From contig NZ_CALPCM010000055.1 in NCBI RefSeq assembly GCF_943193015.1, forward strand, positions 1 through 10,971: 10,971 nucleotides of DNA, in the 5' to 3' direction. Made by a program: the position numbers and the translations under genes. This document shows, piece by piece, positions 5,470-10,971 of this stretch (its first letter is position 1; every line of letters starts with the position of its first letter). Below the pieces are notes generated by a model, which ran no database searches, was not told the DNA's origin, and saw only the letters and a program-made list of their open reading frames with translations. This DNA comes from Hominisplanchenecus_A murintestinalis (lineage in GTDB: Bacteria > Bacillota > Clostridia > Lachnospirales > Lachnospiraceae).

Positions 5470-5509
5470 GACGTTGGTAGATGTTGGATAATGTTGGATG
5501 ACTCAACAT
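5470..5509. repeat. Three tandem 10-bp repeats plus an inverted copy
   Basis: Consecutive decamers GACGTTGGTA, GATGTTGGAT and AATGTTGGAT repeat the core GTTGG once per helical turn, followed by GACTCAACAT, which carries the core inverted (ATGTTG at 5491-5496 pairs with CAACAT at 5504-5509). The array lies between the defence operon terminator and the 44-aa gene. Helically phased repeats suggest cooperative protein binding, for example by a regulator of the small gene or by an excisionase-like protein. Confidence 0.55.
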
Positions 5510-5521
5510 GAAAATGAGTAC

Positions 5522-5554
5522 AAAAAAAGAGCCTGGGGATTTCTCCTCAGACTC
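5522..5554 (-). terminator. Intrinsic terminator of the BrxL/ABC-3C operon
   Basis: Read on the minus strand, GAGTCTGAGGA pairs with TCCCCAGGCTC (11 positions, one mismatch and one G-T pair) across a GAAA loop, followed by seven T residues. It starts 21 nt after the stop codon of the ABC ATPase gene and so ends the four-gene defence operon. Confidence 0.9.
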
Positions 5555-5575
5555 TCTCGGACTGCGATATTATTT

Positions 5576-7351
5576 TTACTTTACACCCTTCAGCAGACCA
5601 AACCGGCTCTTGCCGTCATCTTCCTGCGTGAAGTGAATCATATTAACGCCAGTATAGTCAATCTTAGGCGGATCATTTTCAACCACAATCGTTTGACGTT
5701 TCTCCTGATGGGCGATCAGGTACTTGAACAGAGAGGCCTGCATGCCCTCTGATGCTTTTACAGAGACTCTTTCTTTCAACGTAAGGATCGGTGAATCCAA
5801 CACGATGATATCTGATTTGTACTTGCCGTATTTTTCAAGATACTCCTGCAAAGCCAGTATCATGATGACATTTACAAAAGCTCTGTACCCTTCACCAAAA
5901 GTCTTTTTCGCATGACCGTTTACACTTACATCGAAAGTCGCTTTCGAGAAAACGGAAATATCATATCGGTCATAGCGGCATTCTCTGAAGATGGAATCTA
6001 TAATGGTATCCCACCGTTGCATTATTTCGTCCGTGTAATGAGCATCCACGTCGAACTTTAATTCAAGTCCATCTTCAGCTTCAAATTTCTTCAGTTCTTC
6101 CTTCATGTCTTGTTCCATATCGGAAAGAACCTGCTCTTCTTTTGAATACTCAACTGCCAGTTTATATTCAAGCAGGTGATCCTGTAGTGCTGATATTCTT
6201 GGCCGCATCTGTGACTTAATCTGTTGATCAAGTGCATCCTTTTCTGTAACCGCTTCTGATCTACGCGCTTCAAGTCCCTTGATTGCTGCTGCCAGTTCAT
6301 CCTGAGCATCCTGCAAATCACTAATCTTTGGAACCAGCTTCTCTACTTCTGCTTTAGCCGGTTCAACATATGATTTCCTCTTTGCCGCATCTACTCCGCT
6401 ACCACAATACGGACAGTTTACCGGCTTCTTGATTTTTTCACCCTCAATGTCGCCTTCAGCGATAAATGTGAGTCGGCGAATGTCGGATCTGTACTGGCTC
6501 CGCAATGCCTTATATCTGTTTCTAAGTGCTCTGCTTTCTGCCAGTTGCTCATCGATGTCCACAATTTCCGTTGCCAGCTCTCTGCTCTTAACAATAGCAG
6601 CGTTCATCTGCCTCTCAGCTGAATCAATCTCCTTAAGAACATCACCGATCTTCCTCTGCAGCTCATCCATAGTCAGCCCTTTATAGCTATCCTTCAGAGT
6701 CTGCTTCTTCGTCACAAGTGTTGATATTCTGGTATTGATAAAGGATTCAACCGCTTTACGCCGTTCTTTTGCTTTATTCTTTTCTTTCGGATCCTGGTCT
6801 TTTAGGAAATTGTCACCCAGCATCAAATACAAAATCGCAGCCTTGGTTTTTGGCCACTTCGGATACTGCGAAGGCATCAGAATACTTTCTGTCTTGGAGA
6901 TTGTATCCTCATCCACCAGAAACATATGCCAAAGCGATGAGAAGTTCAGTCTCTCCGGTGTAAAATCGTTTTTCTTTATTATCTGTGTTGGCTCATCGAT
7001 TCCCATAAGTGTAAGCCACAGATCTCCAATTCTCTTTTTGCCGGAAGAGAGACTGTAATCTCCGTTATCGATACCATTGACGTTTCCTGATACCGTTATT
7101 TTTTCTTCATCCAGCCTCCTGACTAATGTGAGAGGCTTACCATCCACATCGAGGATCATATGTATAGTGTCAAAGCCGAAGGTATCATCAATCTCCGAAT
7201 CTTTTTTCCCATACATAAACTTGATGCACTTTGTAATATAGCTTTTTCCTGTTTCTGACGGTCCGTAAATAATGTTCAGCCCCGGCGTAAGATCCACCCC
7301 TGAGGTTTCGACACCGCTGCCCGTCAGGAATATTTTCTTTATGTAGTACAT
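5576..7351 (-). CDS. ABC/SMC-like ATPase of an ABC three-component (ABC-3C) conflict system
   Basis: A 591-residue Rad50/SMC-type ATPase. Walker A is at 30-37 (GPSETGKS) and a signature-like region at about 482-490 (KKTFGEGYR, not a canonical LSGGQ). Walker B is at about 514-519 (DIIVLD) and is followed by SPIL, so the usual catalytic glutamate is a serine. Between these lie two long charged coiled-coil arms (about 190-300 and 325-420) flanking CPYCG at 313-317, which is placed like the zinc hook of Rad50. The last gene of a coupled operon, it overlaps the middle-component gene by 13 nt and has GGAGG 8 nt before its ATG. In ABC-3C systems the ATPase is thought to sense aberrant or foreign nucleoprotein and to relay this via the middle component to an effector. 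The ATPase class is certain; the system assignment rests on the two neighbours. Confidence 0.88.
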   Translation of the reverse strand: MYYIKKIFLTGSGVETSGVDLTPGLNIIYGPSETGKSYITKCIKFMYGKKDSEIDDTFGFDTIHMILDVDGKPLTLVRRLDEEKITVSGNVNGIDNGDYSLSSGKKRIGDLWLTLMGIDEPTQIIKKNDFTPERLNFSSLWHMFLVDEDTISKTESILMPSQYPKWPKTKAAILYLMLGDNFLKDQDPKEKNKAKERRKAVESFINTRISTLVTKKQTLKDSYKGLTMDELQRKIGDVLKEIDSAERQMNAAIVKSRELATEIVDIDEQLAESRALRNRYKALRSQYRSDIRRLTFIAEGDIEGEKIKKPVNCPYCGSGVDAAKRKSYVEPAKAEVEKLVPKISDLQDAQDELAAAIKGLEARRSEAVTEKDALDQQIKSQMRPRISALQDHLLEYKLAVEYSKEEQVLSDMEQDMKEELKKFEAEDGLELKFDVDAHYTDEIMQRWDTIIDSIFRECRYDRYDISVFSKATFDVSVNGHAKKTFGEGYRAFVNVIMILALQEYLEKYGKYKSDIIVLDSPILTLKERVSVKASEGMQASLFKYLIAHQEKRQTIVVENDPPKIDYTGVNMIHFTQEDDGKSRFGLLKGVK

Positions 7352-7797
7352 GATCTCATCCTCCGTGCTGATTCTATTGCTTTTTTATCGATTTCTGAGC
7401 GCATTTCCTTCTCAGAATAATTTGCATATTGCTGGAAAACCTTACGTGCAATTTCCCGGTATTCAATGGAGTATGCGCTTTCCATCGCTTTAGTATAGTC
7501 AAGTCCTGCCGCAGAAATCTTATATGCGAACCCGTCCTTTGTAATAACAGTCACGAGACCATCAAGGACAAGCTGCTTTATAGCAATCCAACATAGTTCT
7601 TGCCTGCTGGCAAACTCTCCGTATTTATATTTATTATCTCCGTGAAGGTTCTCTTCTCCGATCCCGAAATCTGCGCTATATATTGTAATAAAGTCATAAT
7701 TCACGATCTCTTCTCTGGAAAGAGCTCGTTTTGTCTGGGATAACAGCAGGAGGATCCGAAGTTCCATTTCAAAATCCGAATTAAATATTTTCATCAT
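7339..7797 (-). CDS. ABC-three component system middle component (winged-helix protein)
   Basis: A 152-residue protein with the plan of ABC-3C middle components: an N-terminal winged helix (about residues 10-100) including MELRILLLLSQ, the family-like YDFITIYSADFG followed by ENLHGDNKYKYGE, then AIKQLVLDGLVTVITKDGFAYKIS, and a helical C-terminal part (about 105-150, AYSIEYREIARKVFQQYAN). These features match the family pattern of a YSxDFG/SLH segment, an R/K-Y-GE segment and a GI-Y wing. It should bridge the ABC ATPase and the effector. Two adjacent ATG codons (7795-7797 and 7792-7794) follow AGGTGGG; the second gives the better spacing (151 aa). It overlaps the gene before it by 17 nt and the ATPase gene by 13 nt, so all three are translationally coupled. 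Confidence 0.82.
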   Translation of the reverse strand: MMKIFNSDFEMELRILLLLSQTKRALSREEIVNYDFITIYSADFGIGEENLHGDNKYKYGEFASRQELCWIAIKQLVLDGLVTVITKDGFAYKISAAGLDYTKAMESAYSIEYREIARKVFQQYANYSEKEMRSEIDKKAIESARRMRSCTT

Positions 7798-8800
7798 CCA
7801 CCCACCTTATTTGCTTATCATTCACAAGCATATGACAGACACCTTGCTTCTCGCCTGGACCCATCCAGTTTAGGAGCATGTCGTCAATTGCCTTTGAGAG
7901 CGGCGTGCCGCCTGCCCTTTGTATAACGGCACAAAGTCTCTTATATCCGTCGTCATACGGACTGTCACAGGTCTGGATGATGTAGTCATATACCTCACCC
8001 TTTGCCTTATCAAAGCATTCCGACTCCTTCAGCTTCAGCATATCTTTTGAAGCCTCAAGAATTGTTTCTGCCATATAATAAAACCTGCGCTGCCGATCGA
8101 AATCTCTCAAAAAACGTGCATTACCTGGAGCCTGAAGATCTTCACGCGCCATCTCAGGAACCTTGGCCGCATCTGCGTAGGCCGCTAAAAGTTCTGTCGC
8201 ATAAGTCAGCTCATGCTCCGCAAGTTCCTTTGGCGGTGTCATAGGATCTGGCTTCTTATAGCGCTGCTTCATCAGATTCTCGAACTCTTCGATATCATCT
8301 GTCTCTGCAAGCGGCTTTGACTTTTTCTTTCTTACTGGACGCTGGAATAACCCATTTTCATTCTTAATAGCCAAAAGGAATGTTGTAGACAGGAATGACG
8401 CAGTCTCACCATCAGCGTAAAGCTTCTCTAGTTTTTTCCGTGTTGTCTTTTGTATTCCCTTGTCATCATGCACCAGCTCCAGGATCCCATCCAGAACATC
8501 CTGCTCTTTATCCGAATAGATCTCAGGCACAACATTGTCTTCAAAATACTGTTCTATTCCTCTGACCACTGCGGAATTGTCAGCACCGTCCTTAATACCC
8601 TGCGGAATGCTCTGCGCTCCATGATACCAGTCTCTGGCTTCTGTTCGGGAAATCTTATAAGGCTTTCCCCATCTGTTCTTTACGGAAGGATATTTGGTGA
8701 TAGAAGTCAGCAAAAGAACAGCCATAGGATGCATACCATTCCTACGGAGCCCTACTTCCATCTTATGAACATATGATGAATAATTGAGCATTCCCACCAA
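7781..8800 (-). CDS. ABC-three component system effector-type protein with C-terminal CTD
   Basis: A 339-residue protein with two parts. The C-terminal domain (about residues 190-336) has the ABC-3C CTD pattern: NARFLRDFDRQRRFYYMAET (227-246), KGEVYDYI (267-274), GYKRLCAVI, and KQGVCHMLVNDKQIRWV (318-334). The N-terminal part (about 1-155) is helical, with ILELVHDDKGIQKTTRKKLE and ASFLSTTFLLAIKNENG; I see no nuclease, protease, TIR or transmembrane motif, so its toxic or signalling activity is unknown. The linker (155-190) is Lys/Pro-rich. The start is probably the TTG at 8798-8800, because AAGGAAG lies 6 nt before it; the ATG three codons later is poorly placed. It is 22 nt downstream of brxL and overlaps the middle-component gene. 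Confidence 0.78.
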   Translation of the reverse strand: MVGMLNYSSYVHKMEVGLRRNGMHPMAVLLLTSITKYPSVKNRWGKPYKISRTEARDWYHGAQSIPQGIKDGADNSAVVRGIEQYFEDNVVPEIYSDKEQDVLDGILELVHDDKGIQKTTRKKLEKLYADGETASFLSTTFLLAIKNENGLFQRPVRKKKSKPLAETDDIEEFENLMKQRYKKPDPMTPPKELAEHELTYATELLAAYADAAKVPEMAREDLQAPGNARFLRDFDRQRRFYYMAETILEASKDMLKLKESECFDKAKGEVYDYIIQTCDSPYDDGYKRLCAVIQRAGGTPLSKAIDDMLLNWMGPGEKQGVCHMLVNDKQIRWVDDENI

Positions 8801-8822
8801 ACGTCACTTCCTTTACTATGAT

Positions 8823-10889
8823 TTACTCCACTCCCAGCGCCTTGAACACTGCATCTTCCGCACTCTGATACGGGATCAGCTGGAAAGCGCTCATAAGCTC
8901 CGGCGGCACCGTTGCGAAATCCACAAACGATGTCTGCGGGAGCAGAACCTTCTTCGCTCCACAATCCAGGCACACCTGCAGCGTATCGGCCAGGTTATCT
9001 ACCTTGATCAATGTACCGCTGATACTGATCTCACCCAGGACTGCTGTTGAGCTCTGCACAGGCCTTCCCAAAGCGATAGAGCACAGTGCGATCAGCGTCG
9101 GCAATGCCAGCTTTCCAGTCATGCCGATTCCCTGCAGATCCTGATAATTGATGATGTAGTCCTTCTGCGTTGTGCTGATGGATCCGCTGATCCGGTTGCC
9201 GTTCGCCTTCAAGAAATTGAATGCCGTATTAGAAGATTCCTTCGCATCACGGTCAGATCCAAGACCAGTTCTCTCCAGCTTACCGTTACCCGGCAGCATC
9301 TGGCTCTCCAGACGGAACACTCCGATCATGCCGGACTTGCCCTGCGATATGGTGTAGACCTGTCCCGGATTGCACATTCCTTCAGGGATCAGCTTTCCGC
9401 CGCCCTGCTCCGGAACGGATACATAGTGCTCAGACATGTCTTCCAGATCAATATAGGAGAAGTTCACGTCATAGAATTCCATACCGCCCAGCTTCTTCAG
9501 CTGCTCTTTGACACGGCGGCGCATCTCCAGCGCGATCTTCAGGATCTCTTCCAGCTGCTCCTTCGTATAAACACCATCCGGATACATCAGCTTTACAAGA
9601 CCGCCGACCATCTTCCGGACCGCAATGGTATCTCTCTGGTTCAGATTTCTTCCCAGACGGAAGTATTCATCCAGGGCATCGCCATATTGTTCCTTCCGAA
9701 GCTCCCGGACGAACTCAGACAGATAATCTGTGATGAACCCATAGTCATCGGTAAAATGCTCCGGTCTGAACTTCGGGATCTCCCAACCAGGAATATAGCA
9801 GTGCATACGGTCAAGGAATGCCGTATCGGTTCCCATTTCAGGCGGGAACGGATCAAACAGACTGGAGGTCTTCAGCAGCACATCTACACTCTGATTGATA
9901 TTTCCAACAAAGACCATTGATGCGGATGCTGCCTTCTCTTCTTTACCTCTGGCAAAGGACCCGGATGCCATGTAGTCCTTCATGATCTGGATGCCGTCTT
10001 TATCTTTGAAGTTAATGCCGGCAACCTCATCGAAAGCCACGCAGTCCCACAGGCCTACCAGGCCGACAGTCTTCCTTCCCATGTTATAGAAAAGGTTCGC
10101 TACCGTGGTCTGCCCACCGGACACCAGGATACTGTTCGGTGAGATTTCTTTATAAAGATGTGATTTACCTGTGGATCTCGGACCCAGCTCACACAGATTG
10201 AAGTTATTCTCGACCAGCGGAACCATACGCAGCAGAAGCAGCCATTTCTCACGCTCTGTCAGCTCATCCGGCTCCATACCGATCGAACGCATCATGATGT
10301 CCAGCCATTCATCCTCTGTGAACTGCTTGCGGCCTTCCTTCAGTTCCTCAATCTCGACATGAGGCATCTGGATCGGAGTCAGCTTACGGATCTGTACCGG
10401 CATGCCGTTCTTCTTTTCTTCTTCTACATATTCATAGTCCAGCTGCACGATGCACCATATACCGCCGCAGAGCAGCCGGTCATATTTCTCCGGATACTCA
10501 TCATCCAGAAGGACATTCGTGATCCCCAGATTCGAGAAGCTGGCAACATACAGGTTCCGCTTCATATCCAGTCTTGCCGTCACCATGTCGATGACGGTAT
10601 AGCTTCCCTTCTTACGAAGTCTGGACAAAACCTTCTGTGCCTCATCCGGACGGACAAAGTTCTCCGCCAGGATCTTCTTTACATTCTGCACACCCTGTTC
10701 AATAACTGCATCATCGTCCGAACTGCAATACTGTCCCAGCAGGAACTCCAGGACATACACCGGTACATTCGCACCTTCCTTGATTTTCTTTGTCAGATCC
10801 TTTCGGACGATCTTCCCGTCAAAGCACTGACGGAGCTTATTCTTAATCTCTTCGCGCTTATCTACAGCGCCTTCTGCGATCGGTTCCAT
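8823..10889 (-). CDS. brxL: BrxL-family AAA+ protein (Lon-related BREX protein)
   Basis: A 688-residue protein, the usual BrxL length. Domains: an N-terminal region (about 1-200), an AAA+ core with Walker A GPRSTGKS (236-243), Walker B VAFDE (284-288), sensor 1 in FVGN (327-330) and a likely arginine finger at Arg361 (FLDRMH), then a helical lid, and a Lon-like C-terminal domain (about 505-688) with GRPVQSSTAVLGEISISG (608-625). Published work on Acinetobacter BrxL describes a chambered, ATP-dependent DNA-binding machine resembling MCM helicases and needed for BREX phage restriction. The Lon Ser-Lys dyad is not evident here: ungapped alignment puts Lys593 and Thr636 at those positions. AGGAGA lies 7 nt before the ATG. 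It is the first gene in the window's defence operon, followed by ABC-3C genes instead of other BREX genes. Confidence 0.92.
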   Translation of the reverse strand: MEPIAEGAVDKREEIKNKLRQCFDGKIVRKDLTKKIKEGANVPVYVLEFLLGQYCSSDDDAVIEQGVQNVKKILAENFVRPDEAQKVLSRLRKKGSYTVIDMVTARLDMKRNLYVASFSNLGITNVLLDDEYPEKYDRLLCGGIWCIVQLDYEYVEEEKKNGMPVQIRKLTPIQMPHVEIEELKEGRKQFTEDEWLDIMMRSIGMEPDELTEREKWLLLLRMVPLVENNFNLCELGPRSTGKSHLYKEISPNSILVSGGQTTVANLFYNMGRKTVGLVGLWDCVAFDEVAGINFKDKDGIQIMKDYMASGSFARGKEEKAASASMVFVGNINQSVDVLLKTSSLFDPFPPEMGTDTAFLDRMHCYIPGWEIPKFRPEHFTDDYGFITDYLSEFVRELRKEQYGDALDEYFRLGRNLNQRDTIAVRKMVGGLVKLMYPDGVYTKEQLEEILKIALEMRRRVKEQLKKLGGMEFYDVNFSYIDLEDMSEHYVSVPEQGGGKLIPEGMCNPGQVYTISQGKSGMIGVFRLESQMLPGNGKLERTGLGSDRDAKESSNTAFNFLKANGNRISGSISTTQKDYIINYQDLQGIGMTGKLALPTLIALCSIALGRPVQSSTAVLGEISISGTLIKVDNLADTLQVCLDCGAKKVLLPQTSFVDFATVPPELMSAFQLIPYQSAEDAVFKALGVE

Positions 10890-10971
10890 GCTTCTCTCCT
10901 AGTATAATAATGGTGTAGTCAAGAATGACTACTGGTTAATAGTTACAAAGTCCAATCTAATAAATCTATAT
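10890..10971 (-). promoter_or_regulatory. Promoter region of the brxL operon with an 18-bp palindrome
   Basis: An AT-rich leader of at least 82 nt precedes brxL. It holds the perfect inverted repeat GTAGTCA-agaa-TGACTAC (10915-10932). Read towards brxL, a -10-like TATACT (10906-10901) lies close to the gene, but no good -35 box is correctly spaced from it (a TTGACT inside the palindrome is only 10 bp away). The palindrome lies where a -35 would be, so an activator or repressor acting there is plausible. The palindrome is seen; the promoter call is tentative. Confidence 0.5.

Noticed and set aside
5470..5509. A CRISPR array
   Set aside because: The repeats are only 10 bp, directly abutting and without spacers.
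9426..9920. A 164-codon plus-strand ORF and other long plus-strand frames within brxL and the DUF2800 gene
   Set aside because: They lie opposite well-identified genes, have low-complexity or unlikely composition, and lack consistent ribosome-binding sites; they are shadows of the real frames.
8823..10889. A Lon protease (housekeeping) identity for the 688-aa protein
   Set aside because: It lacks the Lon N-terminal domain arrangement and the Ser-Lys dyad, and its length and motifs match BrxL.

Overview
The window looks like part of a mobile element, most likely a prophage or phage-derived integrative element, in a Gram-positive Clostridia-type (Bacillota) host. The reasons are strong purine-rich Shine-Dalgarno sites (GGAGG, AAGGAGG) ahead of almost every gene, moderate GC, and a replication module (sigma-like regulator, DUF2800, DUF2815, phage family A DNA polymerase) typical of Clostridia phages and integrative elements. 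The host assignment is inference; no rRNA, tRNA or integrase is present to confirm it.

Right to left on the minus strand, positions 10889-5576 hold a tight four-gene operon that looks like a defence cassette. It starts with a BrxL-family AAA+/Lon-related protein (8823-10889). A complete three-component ABC (ABC-3C) set follows: an effector-type protein with the ABC-3C C-terminal domain (7781-8800), a small winged-helix middle component (7339-7797) and an SMC/Rad50-like ABC ATPase with a CPYC motif (5576-7351). The genes are spaced by 22 nt or overlap, and end at an intrinsic terminator (5522-5554). An 18-bp palindrome lies upstream of brxL. Next comes a region with three tandem 10-bp repeats (5470-5509) and a 44-residue basic protein (5266-5400).

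Positions 4458-5204 (plus strand) encode an XRE-family repressor with a good sigma-A promoter (TTGCTA-17-TATAAT) and its own terminator (5216-5259). Divergent from it, on the minus strand, is the early operon. This has a roughly 290-nt leader rich in inverted repeats and predicted RNA structure (4044-4331) plus a 10-codon leader ORF. Then come a sigma-70 region-4-like protein, an 81-aa protein, a 115-aa protein, a DUF2800 Fe-S nuclease, a DUF2815 ssDNA-binding-like protein, a 55-aa membrane protein and a DNA polymerase cut off after its exonuclease domain. The polymerase break coincides with AT-rich sequence of different character (1-165), suggesting an insertion or deletion.

Picture as a whole: a lysogeny-type switch separates a phage replication module from a cargo defence operon. 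The most notable points are BrxL placed in one operon with an ABC-3C system, the absence of a recognisable Lon catalytic dyad in this BrxL, and the structured leader RNA with nested hairpins over the ribosome-binding site of the sigma-like gene.
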